64,000 bases of DNA from Roseovarius sp. Pro17 (GTDB lineage Bacteria; Pseudomonadota; Alphaproteobacteria; Rhodobacterales; Rhodobacteraceae), in assembly GCF_035599575.1 (NCBI RefSeq), contig NZ_CP141179.1, positions 744,001 through 808,000 of the forward strand, given 5' to 3'. Positions 1 to 10,363 of this stretch are shown piece after piece. Below the pieces are notes generated by a model that saw nothing but the letters and a program-made list of their open reading frames with translations, was not told where the DNA came from and ran no database searches. The position numbers were made by a program, and so were the translations under genes. Positions within the stretch are counted from its first letter, which is position 1; every line of letters starts with the position of its first letter.

Positions 1-1470
1 CGCGGCGCATCCGCGACAGTTAATGGTGCGAACTACATCAATTGGGAAACTATAGTTGTTGACGGTGGATCGCTCAGCTTTGGCCCAATCTTATCTGTTG
101 GATCTGACCCAGGAACCGGCCTGAGCTTGTTAAACGGAGGCGTTCTCAATGCGGCAGGCGGTTTTGCCCTAACCGGCAATTTATCCAACAGCGGCCTAGT
201 ATCGACGCTAAATGGTGCGGTCGGAGACACCTTCAGCATGTCTGGCGGTTATTCCGGCGGTGGTCTGCTTCTTGTCGACGTGGATTTTGCGACCGACACG
301 TCAGATACGCTAACCGTTGGAGGGAGCGTGACTAGCGCTGGAACGGCGATTTCCATTGCAAACGTCTCCTCAGGAGCGTCCACGGGCAATAACGTATTGG
401 TCGTGGATGTCACTGGAACGACAGCTGCGGGAGACTTTACGCTTGCAGGCGGTCCGGTATCAGCTGGCGCGTTCACCTACGATCTCAGTTTGTTAGGAAG
501 CCAATGGTTCTTGGCCAGCATAGGTGCAAACTCAGTCGGCAGTGTTTACGAATCTGCGCCGTTTGTTTTGGGCACTCTCGTTGATCTGCCGACGCGCCAA
601 CAGCGGGTCAGCCAACGGCGATACCTCACAAAAATTGCAGGAGACAGACAGATCGCACGCGGCGCGTGGCTGCGTGCCTACGGGGATCGGTTTGACGTTA
701 CGCCGTCCAGCAGCACAAGTGGGGCGTCAATTGACGGAAATTCCGGAGGTCTGCAATTTGGCTATGACGCTCTGGCAGAAGTTGGCGACAATGGTCAGTG
801 GGTCTTTGGCATTACTGGTCAGTACGGTACTGTGAATAGCACTGTCACAAATGCCATGGGAACTGGGAGCATAAAAGGTGACGGCTACGGGCTTGGAGCA
901 ACGGCAACCTGGTATGGTCAAGACGGGCTTTTCTTTGATGCTCAGGCACAGCTGAACTGGTTAAGCGGGGACTATGCAGCTAGCGGCACTGATCTTGCAT
1001 CCGACCAGGATGCTATGGGCTATGGTTTGAGCGCTGAGATAGGCAAACGGTTCGCACTGCACGACACCGTATCGCTTATTCCTCAAGCACAATTGATCTG
1101 GTCCAGCATTGATGGCGATTCGTTTACGGACAGTGCGGGCAGCGCTGTTGATCTTGGCAGCCGAGATAGCCTGATTGGCCGGCTGGGCCTTGCGTATGAG
1201 CACGAATACCTTGACACGGATGGTGGCCCGGAAAAGTATTTTGCTATTGGCAATCTGGTGCGTGACTTCTCCAGCGCAAGCTCTGTCAACGTGGCCGGGG
1301 CACCTTTGGGCGCAAGCTACAACCACACCTGGGCTGAGATCGGCCTCGGCGGCTCAAAGTTCTGGGATGATAACAAGGCTATTTACGGTGAAGTCTCATA
1401 TCGCCGATCTCTCAGCAACAACGGCAGCTCAGGACTTGGCCTAACAGCAGGGTTCAGCATCCAGTGGTGA
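1..1470 (+). CDS. Autotransporter, C-terminal part (5' end outside window)
   Basis: The reading frame is open from base 1, so the start lies upstream of the window. The N-terminal visible part is Gly/Ser/Asn/Thr-rich with short repeating strands, as in a beta-helical passenger domain. From about base 655 (GAWLRAYGDRF) to the stop it looks like a type V secretion autotransporter beta-barrel: alternating hydrophobic and polar residues, many aromatic-capped strands, and a C-terminal end in FSIQW, the aromatic last residue typical of outer-membrane barrels. The expected role is self-translocation of the passenger to the cell surface. The passenger function cannot be read from this fragment. It converges on the leftward ATPase gene that follows. 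Confidence 0.85.
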   Translation, partial: RGASATVNGANYINWETIVVDGGSLSFGPILSVGSDPGTGLSLLNGGVLNAAGGFALTGNLSNSGLVSTLNGAVGDTFSMSGGYSGGGLLLVDVDFATDTSDTLTVGGSVTSAGTAISIANVSSGASTGNNVLVVDVTGTTAAGDFTLAGGPVSAGAFTYDLSLLGSQWFLASIGANSVGSVYESAPFVLGTLVDLPTRQQRVSQRRYLTKIAGDRQIARGAWLRAYGDRFDVTPSSSTSGASIDGNSGGLQFGYDALAEVGDNGQWVFGITGQYGTVNSTVTNAMGTGSIKGDGYGLGATATWYGQDGLFFDAQAQLNWLSGDYAASGTDLASDQDAMGYGLSAEIGKRFALHDTVSLIPQAQLIWSSIDGDSFTDSAGSAVDLGSRDSLIGRLGLAYEHEYLDTDGGPEKYFAIGNLVRDFSSASSVNVAGAPLGASYNHTWAEIGLGGSKFWDDNKAIYGEVSYRRSLSNNGSSGLGLTAGFSIQW

Positions 1471-1798
1471 GATAACGGGCTGCCTCTTGCATGGATGACC
1501 TGTCTTGACTGCTGAAAGGGGCCATTGGGTTTACGCTCGCCAAAGGCAGCTTTGTCCGCTTGACTAACGTTTCATCCAACTAAATGCTGCACAATGCACG
1601 AATGGCAGCAATGCGAAAGCTGTGCTGCGGCGTGACGCAATCGTGTGGGTGTCTCCTTTGGGCCGTTCCTGTCAGCCGGCCCCAACGGCGAATTCCGGTC
1701 ATTCGCTGTAGGTGCGAAGGGCGGAAGTGATTTTGTGGGAAACGGACCTTCTTTGTAGTGGCGAAAGGATCAAGTTAGAGGGCTGGAAGCAGCAGTTC
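1471..1798. other. Intergenic region with degenerate repeat copy
   Basis: No credible gene. Bases 1594-1622 hold a copy of a dispersed repeat (begins ATGCACGAATGGCAG) that recurs at 42644-42672 with one difference in 29 bases. The rest resembles other GC-rich repeat fragments between genes in this window. It separates two convergent genes, so it should contain a termination region, but no clear hairpin plus T-run was seen. Confidence 0.5.
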
Positions 1799-4795
1799 TT
1801 ATCTTTCCATCCTAACTCGCAATCTGCGCGCCCGATCCTGAAATGCTGGTTCTCCACCTTCCAGAATTTTGCAAACTTCAGCGCGTATTTCTTGGCTTTC
1901 CAAACCAGCGCCGTAATATGTTATCGGAGGCAGTCCTCCGACAGGGTGTGGTCCTGCTTCCGCGATGATAATTTGATCCGCGTCCGTATTGACGACGAGA
2001 TTAGCATTGTGAGTGACCATGATCACCTGGCGGCGTTTTTTGGCTTCGATAAAGAGTGGAACCAACTCGTCGTTGACGGATTTTGGGTCGAGATTTTCTT
2101 CCGGCTGGTCGATTATGAGTGGGCGATCATCCTGATCATCAAGTGCCAAATAGAGCAGCAACAGCACAATACCCCGCGTCCCCGGAGAGAGCTTGCGGAT
2201 GTCCACGCCATCATAGTTTATCTCATAGCGGACAGTGATGTGATCTGTGGCGAACAACCAATGTGCAAACTGGTTCATCCAATTTCGCAGATCAACCCTT
2301 TCGTTCTTTTCATATGGCGCGTGTGACAGGAGCTCTTGTGCGTGTGTTTCCATGAAAGTTTCCATGGCTTTGCGAACGTCAGCGGCGGTGCCTGTTTGCC
2401 AGGCCGGCGCAAGGCGGTCTGCGGCAAGTGCCGTCAAAGAACCAACTCCCTTCGTAGCCCCTTTGCGGCGCTTATCAAATAGGTTTGCTTCACCGTAGCG
2501 GCCCCATTTCTCGACATCGACGATACGGGTCACTGTGAACCGCAATTTGCCAAGAGTGCCGGATGTTTTTTCCAAACGCCTTAGCAAAGGTTGATAGAGG
2601 TCTTGCAACGCAAGCTGTTCATTGATGATCGCTTGAAAAATGCGTTCGTAGCAATCAATGCGCTGACTTTGTAGGACTTTGCGACGTGCCCCCGCTCCTT
2701 GGGCCGATGTGAGTTCTATCTTCAACTTCTCGAGTGCCGCGTTCTCTCGTGTAATCGTTGCAGTCGCGGCCTGCCACTGTTTGCGAACGTGATCATCAGC
2801 CGTGATGAACCCAGACAGACGTTCAAGTTCGGCAGTGAGCCGATTGAGGGTAACAGTTGCAAGATCCTGATCATCTGGAATCAGCGGAGCGTTGCGATCC
2901 TCTACGTCAACAGCATCGCCCGTGAGCTGCGTGACCTTTTGGTCAGCTGCAGCGATGACGGTTCGCAGCGTCGCATCTACGTCGCCATTATAGACCAGCA
3001 GAAAATTCCCCCACTGCTCATCCGACATGCTGCCCTTTAGGTGGTTTTCCTTGGTCTCTCTGAGCATCTCTGGCGCAGTAGTGGCGCGAACACTGGCTAC
3101 TTCATCCTGAAGAGCGAGATACGCGCGGCGTTTTTCAGAATGTAAATTTATACTGCGGCGGACGGATTCTGCAGTGGCTGATAATTCTTCATGCCGGGCT
3201 AAAAATTCCGGTTTTCCAGTTAGCTTTAGGTGGCTTTTGTCGACGGACTGATCGGTTATGAGCTTGTCCTTTTGGCCAATCTGCTTCTCAAGATCGGCAA
3301 CCTTCGCCCCATTTTCAAGCTCAGTAGCAATGTGATCAGAGAGCGTGTCAATGGCTGCCTCTTCCCGGTCTCTCGCTTGACGAAATCGCTCCGTCCTCTG
3401 GTTCCGAAGCTCTGTGAAGCTGGTGGCTCCTTCGGCCGTATCTGGGTCATAGGATTGATAGACGACACGTTCAATTTCATGCACTAAGCCATCAGAAATT
3501 CCGGCTGGAGAGCATAGTTCTTCGACGAATTGTTGTGAGAGATAGCGCGCACGCGGATAGGCTGTAAAACCACCGGAGTCCGACCCATCGAGCGCACGTT
3601 CAACTGTCTCGTCGCTTCCCCAGGTCAACGTTGCACGAGCGGAACCGATAAGTGGTCTCGCTCGACTGAGAAATGATGGCGTTTGGAGCTCACCATCGGA
3701 CCAAACCGATGCTGGTACAGCATCGCAAACTGCCGCTATCATATCGGCAAGGGCGGTTTTGCCTGAACCTCGCGCACCGATTATGGCGACAAGTCCAGGG
3801 TTTAGAGGCACGAAATCTGTTTTGGCCCAATCGGCGTCAGCAATGGCGACTGATTGTATTACTTGAGAGGGTAGCGCGCCCGCTGGAGGTTCCTCCTCAA
3901 CAAAGGCCCGGTATTCTGGATCGATGCAGGCTTGGCGCAAGGCGTCAAAGGTGGGGGCTCCTTTCACCCAGGAATAGCGGTTGTGGGCAGGTTGACCGAC
4001 CTCTTCAGGACGGTGCGCATCACAACCATGAAGGCAAGGCTTGCAGCCTCCGTATCTCTCCTTAAGCCCGTCAACGCTTATGGCTGGTCGCTTACCAGTC
4101 CAAAACTCACGTTGAGCGACACTGCTGGCAAAGATAACGTGGGCAAACTTCTCGATCTCTGCACGCAGCGTCGCGTCAGATGCCTGACGTAAGCCAGAAG
4201 TGCCATCATCTTTCCCACCAGCGACTGCGACTAAGACATTCGCCTTTGCCCAGTCGGACTTCCTGTAAACATTCTTCAGTTGCGAAAATTCTACTTTGAA
4301 CTGGTTCGCACCTTCTGCAATAAGCGCCTTTTCCGAAGCGTTAGTTGTCAGTGTCTTTCGCCCCAAACGGATAAGGTCTTCACGGGCACATTTGAAGGTG
4401 TCGCCATGAGCTTCAAATTCGAGCCGTGCAAGCAACCTCTCTGTGTTTCCGACATGATCCTCAGCGGTGGGGTCGATAAGTAAGTGAATGTTGACGAATC
4501 CAGTTCCCGCACGCGTAGTGAGCCTGAGCTCAATATTTGGAAAAATCGTTGTTACGTCAGCCAACCTATTGGCGGTCTTGTATCGAAGAACTTCCTTGTA
4601 TGTGTCGAGGAGGTAGTAATCGGTAACGCCAAGTCCTTCGATTTTGGGCTCGCTTGTTTCGACAGCTGACAAATATTTTTCCCAAACATCGTTGCTGCCA
4701 AACTGGTCATTGAGCGTTGTGCCAGGTGCGTGAATGTGCGGATCCCACCTCCGCCAGATTGAGCCGGTTGTCAGAATTGGTTTTGGCGCATTCAT
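1799..4795 (-). CDS. TrlF-type PHP/SMC-like ATPase (possible defence protein)
   Basis: The 998-residue protein starts with a PHP-like metal-binding segment (WDPHIHAPG, residues 17-25; GCDAH, 257-261). An SMC/ABC-type ATPase follows: Walker A GARGSGKT (340-347), a long charged and probably coiled-coil middle (about 450-770), a signature-like KLSPGTRG, Walker B with PLIIDQPEENLD (from 892) and an H-loop MVTHNAN (about 926-932). The split ATPase with a long insertion and the DQPEENLD box match proteins catalogued as TrlF-family AAA-like ATPases and resemble OLD/PtuA-type defence ATPases. The family name is from memory; the biochemical role is unknown, and nuclease or phosphoesterase activity of the PHP part is inference. 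It starts at ATG and lies in an accessory region beside the 243-residue unknown gene on the same strand. Confidence 0.75.
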   Translation of the reverse strand: MNAPKPILTTGSIWRRWDPHIHAPGTTLNDQFGSNDVWEKYLSAVETSEPKIEGLGVTDYYLLDTYKEVLRYKTANRLADVTTIFPNIELRLTTRAGTGFVNIHLLIDPTAEDHVGNTERLLARLEFEAHGDTFKCAREDLIRLGRKTLTTNASEKALIAEGANQFKVEFSQLKNVYRKSDWAKANVLVAVAGGKDDGTSGLRQASDATLRAEIEKFAHVIFASSVAQREFWTGKRPAISVDGLKERYGGCKPCLHGCDAHRPEEVGQPAHNRYSWVKGAPTFDALRQACIDPEYRAFVEEEPPAGALPSQVIQSVAIADADWAKTDFVPLNPGLVAIIGARGSGKTALADMIAAVCDAVPASVWSDGELQTPSFLSRARPLIGSARATLTWGSDETVERALDGSDSGGFTAYPRARYLSQQFVEELCSPAGISDGLVHEIERVVYQSYDPDTAEGATSFTELRNQRTERFRQARDREEAAIDTLSDHIATELENGAKVADLEKQIGQKDKLITDQSVDKSHLKLTGKPEFLARHEELSATAESVRRSINLHSEKRRAYLALQDEVASVRATTAPEMLRETKENHLKGSMSDEQWGNFLLVYNGDVDATLRTVIAAADQKVTQLTGDAVDVEDRNAPLIPDDQDLATVTLNRLTAELERLSGFITADDHVRKQWQAATATITRENAALEKLKIELTSAQGAGARRKVLQSQRIDCYERIFQAIINEQLALQDLYQPLLRRLEKTSGTLGKLRFTVTRIVDVEKWGRYGEANLFDKRRKGATKGVGSLTALAADRLAPAWQTGTAADVRKAMETFMETHAQELLSHAPYEKNERVDLRNWMNQFAHWLFATDHITVRYEINYDGVDIRKLSPGTRGIVLLLLYLALDDQDDRPLIIDQPEENLDPKSVNDELVPLFIEAKKRRQVIMVTHNANLVVNTDADQIIIAEAGPHPVGGLPPITYYGAGLESQEIRAEVCKILEGGEPAFQDRARRLRVRMER

Positions 4796-5033
4796 CTATT
4801 TTCTCTTCGTATGCAATGTGGTGCTATTAAATTGGGCCGCAAAACCTCATCATGTCAACGTGAAGGCGAAAGCGTTCGGTAGCTACCGCAATCGACACCA
4901 AAAACTGCAATGCGGGTTTATCTTAGTTAGTCAGATTTCTCGGAAAACAGTCATGGTAAGCTCGATGAAGCTGCAGCGCGGCATTGAGTGAACCAATAAA
5001 GGTCGGTTTGGACCATTCAAAAAAGTCAAGGTA

Positions 5034-5765
5034 TCAGTTTTCTCTGATTGTTGCCGCTAATTCTTTGTAACCACGTCGCTCTAACTCCAGGGCCAGAGAC
5101 CTGAGCAATTCGACGTCGCCGGACCCTTTGATTATCCCGAGTATGATTTGTAGTGCGTCATTGACCGACGACTCTTTCGATATTTGCAGCCTTTCAAATT
5201 TGTCAGCGAATTCTTCGACGCGTTTTGCGTCCAGGTGTCTTTCATCAGTTGTGATAGAAGGTCTGAGCGTCCTTGTTTCCTTCGCATCGTGCCCGCTCTC
5301 TTGGATTGCCACAGCTTCCGAACGTGTAACTTCAACTTCCAAGCAACTCCCATCGGCTTCGACCTGCCGGAGCCGCACGTTGCAATTTGCATCTACCGCA
5401 AGCTTAACCAGCTTCTCAATGGATCGCTCTGGGGCTTTTGATTGAAGTTGTTCGGCTGAGGCTTGAGGATTTTTTTTGGCCTTTAGCAATCCGGCAAGGC
5501 TCTTGCCAAAATCAATGATTGCTTTGCTGCCCTTAGCAGCTTCGACGGCTCCCTTGGCATAAGGTAATGCTGCTTGAGCCATATCCAGAAGGGTGATTAA
5601 GATTGAACCATCTTCGACACGTGCGACTACAAGTGTTCTGGCGCGGTTTTGCTTGCGGTAGTCTCTTGCGAGAGCAGCAAGCAGCTCACTCAACGCAAGT
5701 GCCGGAACTGGCTGTCTGTTTTCGATGACGATGACAATTTTCGCCACTTCTTCTTGCAAATTCAA
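5034..5765 (-). CDS. Unknown 243-residue protein next to TrlF-type ATPase
   Basis: I do not recognise this family. It is a soluble, charged protein with an Ala/Lys-rich helical stretch (about residues 60-110) and the sequence RTLVVARVEDGSILITLLDM near residue 45, suggesting a small alpha/beta N-terminal domain. The start chosen is TTG at 5763-5765, because a GAGG Shine-Dalgarno lies 9-10 bases upstream and no ATG or GTG is available in frame nearby. It lies 238 bases upstream of the TrlF-type ATPase on the same strand, so the two could be co-transcribed and form a two-gene module. That pairing is inference from position only. Confidence 0.6.
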   Translation of the reverse strand: MNLQEEVAKIVIVIENRQPVPALALSELLAALARDYRKQNRARTLVVARVEDGSILITLLDMAQAALPYAKGAVEAAKGSKAIIDFGKSLAGLLKAKKNPQASAEQLQSKAPERSIEKLVKLAVDANCNVRLRQVEADGSCLEVEVTRSEAVAIQESGHDAKETRTLRPSITTDERHLDAKRVEEFADKFERLQISKESSVNDALQIILGIIKGSGDVELLRSLALELERRGYKELAATIREN

Positions 5766-6451
5766 TTTGGTGCCCTCGTATGGAAAATGAACTGATCGGA
5801 GCGTTCCCTATTTCGAACTTGGCCACAACACCAAACAGGGCTGGCCTCGCCGCACTGAATGCACTTCAGGTTGTAGCCGCGTGGTTGGCACGAACGTGTG
5901 GTTCCAACCCGCGGCGTCTGCTTTCGGGAAGCTGCGTCGCAGCGTCGAGAGCGTGCGTGAACGGCAGGTCTGGGCCGAGTGTGACGCTCGGCACCAAGGG
6001 CGGAGAGCAGAATTTCTCTGTAAGTGCGAATCAGTCATGCCGCGAAGTCGGAAGCCGACGTTCAGGCGAACTGTAAATCGGGCTTCGTTCTGCAGTGCCG
6101 CAAGGCTGCTTCGAGGCAGATTTGGCATTGGCAGCGAATGACCGCGTCCCGCCCAATGTGCAGATATGGCGTGTTCGCTTTGGGACGCGAAGCGATGGCA
6201 ACATGTCAGCCGAACTGCGCCGTAAAACGTCTGCTAGGTCATCGATTATGCCACATATTTGACACGTGTGACCGCTAACGTGCGGCGAGCTTTCAACATT
6301 GGTTCTGAAAGTGTAACGCTGAGCCTAAGACGAAATGATGCGCGATAGGATATAAAATCGAGCAGCGGCTAGACCGCCAAGACCAAAAGACTGATCGAAG
6401 GACTGATGTGCTGAAGCACCTTTGCCTGAGGTCCACGTTAAGAGAGTATCA
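5766..6451. other. Long intergenic region, repeat debris
   Basis: About 690 bases between divergent genes. Several short frames are open here, but none has a ribosome site, a recognisable domain or one-strand coding bias. The sequence looks like fragments of GC-rich intergenic repeats. The last 100 bases should contain the promoter of the Hint-domain gene; an AAGAGAG ribosome site precedes its ATG. Confidence 0.5.
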
Positions 6452-7516
6452 ATGCCTGCCTACTATAGCTATGACAACACGATCCGGGGCACTCAAAGCA
6501 CGGTAAACGGAAATTCGTTTGCCTATAACGTAGCCCCATCCAACGGTTCGACTTGGCAATGGTCTGGCTCGAGCTTCACCCATACGGTCTATGAGGAAGA
6601 CCCGAACGCCACTTTTTACAATGGCGACCCAGACAATGAACAAACCCAAGCTAATATGGGGGTAGGACAAGCTGGCGAACAATCGGTGATGATCGATGGG
6701 ACAGCGCGGGCAGTCGTCTATGACTATACGTTCCGCGTCTCGGACGGAACCAATACATATGACATCGCAGTAATTGACGTTGACCTCAACAATGATGGCG
6801 ACCTGAATGACAGCGGCGAAGACGGCTATTACCTCGTGTTTCTCGGCACGCCGCCACCGCCGAACACGCCGCTAACCTCACAAGGGATTGTCGACAACAG
6901 TGACAACCGCACCCATGCCAGCATGGGTGGGCAACCGGTCTGTTTCGTGGCCGGCACAAGGATAAAGACCATTGAGGGGATGCGTCCGATCGAGACGCTT
7001 GTTCCAGGCGACATGATCTATACCTGCGACGAGGGTTATCAGCCGTTGCGCTGGCTGGGCACCCGCGAAATAACGGGGCTGGGGAACTTTGCACCGATCT
7101 TGATCAAAAAAAACGCGCTCGGCAACTGTCGCGATCTCTGGGTGTCGCCGCAACACCGGATGCTGATCTCAGACTGGCGGGCCGAGCTATGGTCTGGCGA
7201 GCCGGAAGTTCTGGTGGCGGCGAAGCGGCTGATCAATGATACAACGATAATACAAAAACCGGTGCTGCGGGTCATCTATTGCCACATGCTATTTGACCGC
7301 CATCAGATAGTGATGGCTGAAGGCTGTGCCTCGGAAAGTCTGCACCCAGGGCGACAGGCACTAATGGGGCTTTCCGAAGAGAGTCGAAGCGAGTTGTTCG
7401 AGCTCTTCCCCGAGCTTGCCCTCGAACTGAATAATCCCCCCCTGTCTGATCGGCAAACCGCGCGGCCAGTAATCCGGGGCGCGCTGGCCGACATGATGGG
7501 GCATCAGGCATCTTGA
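6452..7516 (+). CDS. Hint-domain protein
   Basis: A 354-residue protein with a Hedgehog/intein (Hint_2-type) domain. The N-terminal 160 residues are Asn/Asp/Gly/Thr-rich and low in Lys, as in secreted calcium-binding proteins (DLNNDGDLNDSGEDG, about 111-125). The Hint core starts at C164 (CFVAGTRIKTIEG), followed by VPGD and a block with WVSPQHRMLI that carries the conserved His. The family occurs in multiple copies in Rhodobacteraceae. Self-cleavage by the Hint Cys is known for the superfamily, but is not proven for this subtype. The ATG at 6452 is preferred over an upstream TTG at 6422 because AAGAGAG lies just before it. No Sec signal peptide is visible; secretion, if any, may be by type I. 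Confidence 0.85.
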   Translation: MPAYYSYDNTIRGTQSTVNGNSFAYNVAPSNGSTWQWSGSSFTHTVYEEDPNATFYNGDPDNEQTQANMGVGQAGEQSVMIDGTARAVVYDYTFRVSDGTNTYDIAVIDVDLNNDGDLNDSGEDGYYLVFLGTPPPPNTPLTSQGIVDNSDNRTHASMGGQPVCFVAGTRIKTIEGMRPIETLVPGDMIYTCDEGYQPLRWLGTREITGLGNFAPILIKKNALGNCRDLWVSPQHRMLISDWRAELWSGEPEVLVAAKRLINDTTIIQKPVLRVIYCHMLFDRHQIVMAEGCASESLHPGRQALMGLSEESRSELFELFPELALELNNPPLSDRQTARPVIRGALADMMGHQAS

Positions 7517-7733
7517 TGCATGGCACCGCATTCTGAATGCTTAACTGAAACCTGACAGAACCATAACGGGTGCGGACAGTGAGCTTTCGCTGGATGGGAT
7601 CGGAGTCGGAACACATACCTTTCCTTGGTAATGTCCATCTGGCCATCTAAAATGCTGAACGATGAGCGAATGGCCGGTCTGGGGACGCTGCGCCGCAGCA
7701 TATGTAGTTGATGCGAACGGCAGCTTCGGGCCG

Positions 7734-8507
7734 TCAGTGTATGCAGCCTAAGTACATCTCAGCGAACCGACCCATAGCCAATGCAGCGGTCTTTTGATCA
7801 ACTGTATCGTCTATGAACAGGCCCCAAGGGAAAACACAAACGGTCGCGATGTCAAAATCATCTATGAGATCCGGCTTGTTTTTGGAAAGGAAAGAATAGC
7901 GAATGCCCGCCCACATTTCGAAACCGAGTTCGACCTCCATGCCGTCGTAAACACCGTCACCCGGCGCATCGAGTTTGATCGTCTTCGTGATATGTCCCAT
8001 CGAGTCCAGGAGCATCGTAGCGCAAGTATGAGCAACAATGTCTGCAAGCTGGATGCCACGGACTTTTCGGGAGTCCTGCTCGAAATGGCAGTGACACCGG
8101 TTTGCAGCATATGATCCCTGTAAGGACTTCTGGGCGTTTTTGACTGATGAAAACAAACCTTCATCGAAAAAGACTTCATGTTCAGTTTCGCTCAGTTTCG
8201 GGTGCTTCAGGGCAGCATTTAGAAGTTCGAGAGAAGCAGGCCCGAGCCTTCGATCATCACCGACGACACAGACAGCGATTTTGCAGTTCTTCGCGATGAA
8301 TAGCTTCAGTGACGAACGAAGCCGCTGAAGATTGTCATCGCCCTTCATTTTGGCCGAGGACTTAAACTCGAACGTCGAGGGGTCATATCCGTACTCCTCA
8401 AACATCGTGCTCAACGCTTCAGATGGGTCGAAGTCGCAAGTCACGAATGCCGCCAGCGAGAACCCAAAACTGTGATGTTTGCTATCGTCCAAATACAGAA
8501 ATGCCAT
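7734..8507 (-). CDS. DUF3800-domain protein
   Basis: The 257-residue protein has the layout of DUF3800 proteins, a predicted RNase H-fold family often found in accessory and defence regions: an N-terminal YLDDS (residues 5-9, usually Y-[IL]-D-E-S), an internal acidic FFDEG (113-117) and a C-terminal QLADIVA helix (153-159) that holds the last conserved Asp. The acidic residues suggest a metal-dependent nuclease-like site, but activity is not established for most members. It starts at ATG and is the last gene before the recombinase end of element A. A 170-base non-coding gap separates them. Confidence 0.75.
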   Translation of the reverse strand: MAFLYLDDSKHHSFGFSLAAFVTCDFDPSEALSTMFEEYGYDPSTFEFKSSAKMKGDDNLQRLRSSLKLFIAKNCKIAVCVVGDDRRLGPASLELLNAALKHPKLSETEHEVFFDEGLFSSVKNAQKSLQGSYAANRCHCHFEQDSRKVRGIQLADIVAHTCATMLLDSMGHITKTIKLDAPGDGVYDGMEVELGFEMWAGIRYSFLSKNKPDLIDDFDIATVCVFPWGLFIDDTVDQKTAALAMGRFAEMYLGCIH

Positions 8508-8679
8508 GCCTATACGTAGCTATTCAAAGCTGAAGAGGGAAGCCGTGCTGTCAAGCCAGCTTGCCGCTTTGTCGACCTCCTTCGAAGCCACTCACTTAAA
8601 CCGCTCGCAGTGTCTGGATCTATATGCTGCGACGCCGCGTACATGACCGAACTCGAAGGTCAGACATGGGCCGTTCACG

Positions 8680-9063
8680 TCAGTCGAACAATTCTATCTG
8701 TCGTGTCCAATTTATAGGGAGCGGTTCCAACAACCGTGCCGACGTCAACCTCATATCCTGTTGCCCATTTAGGATTGCGTCGACGATGTCAGGCGCGAGG
8801 AGCGTGAGCCGCAGAACGCGCGTCATGTAGGACGGCGCGATTCCCTCGCGCTCCGCCAGCTCGGCGATTGTGACAAACTCCCCCGACTCCAGCATCCGCT
8901 TCCAGCGAAACGCCCGTGCCAGCGCCTTGATCAAAGTATTATCCATCTTGCTGTGCCCAGATGCCCCATCCGGCAGCTGAATCTCCTTGCGGCCGCCACG
9001 CTTCACGAGGCGAAACGGGATATGCACGGTCACCGTTTCCGGCACTGCCTTCGCGCGGGTCAT
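8680..9063 (-). CDS. ParB-like HTH protein, recombinase accessory (copy A)
   Basis: A 127-residue basic protein. Residues about 62-105 contain a helix-turn-helix (TIAELAEREGIAPSYMTRVL) followed by LLAPDIVDAILNGQ, the arrangement of the ParB/KorB DNA-binding core, but there is no N-terminal ParB nuclease-like domain. It is the last gene of the leftward operon: its ATG overlaps the recombinase stop as ATGA. The same gene occupies the same position in element B (42722-43105) with about 85% identical residues. A directionality-factor or att-binding role for the adjacent recombinase is inferred from this fixed pairing. Confidence 0.8.
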   Translation of the reverse strand: MTRAKAVPETVTVHIPFRLVKRGGRKEIQLPDGASGHSKMDNTLIKALARAFRWKRMLESGEFVTIAELAEREGIAPSYMTRVLRLTLLAPDIVDAILNGQQDMRLTSARLLEPLPINWTRQIELFD

Positions 9064-10363
9064 GCCGCCGTTCCGAGATCAGTCCTCATTTCGTGCGCCA
9101 GCCCGGTTAGACCGTCCATCCGGAGGCGCACATTCAGGCCATCGGTGCCGATATCGATCCGCTCAACCAGCAGTGTCGCGATGCGCGCCTGCTCAGCGGG
9201 GAAGAGTTCATCCCAGAGCGGATCGAGTCGGGTCAGGGCTTCTCGGGCGTCGGCCTCGGTGATGCCGCCATCCTGCGAGCGGGCCATCTTCCATGTGCCC
9301 GCCACAATCTCAGGCTGGCGGAACACGGCGCGGAGTTGGTTGATGACGGCTTTCTCGATTTCGCCCGCCGGGACGCGTCCAACCGGACAGGATCCAGCAC
9401 CGTGCTTGAGCACCGTCTGGCTGACATAGTAGCGGTAGAGCTTGCCGCCCTTGCGCGTGTGGGTCGGCGAGAAGGCGGCACCATCAGGACCGTAGAGCAG
9501 CCCTTTCAACAGCGCGGGCGTGTCGGCGCGCGTGCGGGCTGCGCGCTTGCGGGGGCTTTCGGTCAGGATGGCATGGACCTTGTTCCAGACGTCGCGGTCG
9601 ACGATGGCGTCGTGCTCGCCGGGATAGCTGGTTCCTTTGTGCACGGCTTCGCCGATGTAGACGCGGTTGTTCAGCAGCCGGTAGATGAACTTCTTATCGA
9701 TGCGGTTGCCGCGACTCGTGGTGACACCCTTCGCATCCAGTTCTCGGGCAAGTTCAGTGCCGGAGCCGATCTCGACAAAACGGTCAAAGACGCTGCGTAC
9801 GATCTCGGCTTGGGATGGGATGATGACCAGCTTGCGATCCTTCACGTCATAGCCGAAGGGCAGGTTGCCTCCCATGAAGATGCCCTTCTTGCGGCTGGCG
9901 GCGAACTTGTCGCGGATGCGTTCGGCCGTCACCTCACGCTCGAACTGGGCGAAGCTGAGCAGGATGTTCAGCGTCAGCCGCCCCATGGACGTGGTGGTGT
10001 TGAACGATTGGGTGACGGAAACGAAGGTCACATCGTTGCGGTCGAACACCTCGACCAGTTTGGAAAAATCCATCAGTGACCGCGACAGGCGGTCAATCTT
10101 GTAGACGACCACCACGTCAACCAAGCCGTCCTCAACCTCCGCGAGCAGCCGCCTCAACCCGGGGCGTTCCAGCGTGCCGCCGGAGATACCGCCATCATCA
10201 TACTGGTCGTGGACCAGAACCCAGCCCTCTGACCGTTGGCTGGCGATGTAGGCCTCGCAGGCCTCCCGCTGGGCATGGAGGCTGTTGAACTCCTGCTCGA
10301 GCCCTTCCTCGGAGGATTTCCGGGTGTAGACGGCGCAGCGCAGTTTTCTGACGATGGGTTTGG

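Noticed and set aside
5780-6278. Four short plus-strand frames before the Hint-domain gene
   Set aside because: Overlapping frames in repeat-like DNA with Arg/Ser-rich translations, no ribosome sites and no shared motif.
8508-8679. Attachment site search at the left end of element A
   Set aside because: Large serine recombinases leave only a two-base shared core, and no convincing longer repeat was found between the ends of A or B; no att feature is claimed.
9336-10079. Long plus-strand frames opposite the recombinases (also 43378-44424)
   Set aside because: Antisense shadows of well-defined serine recombinase genes in GC-rich DNA; lengths differ between copies.
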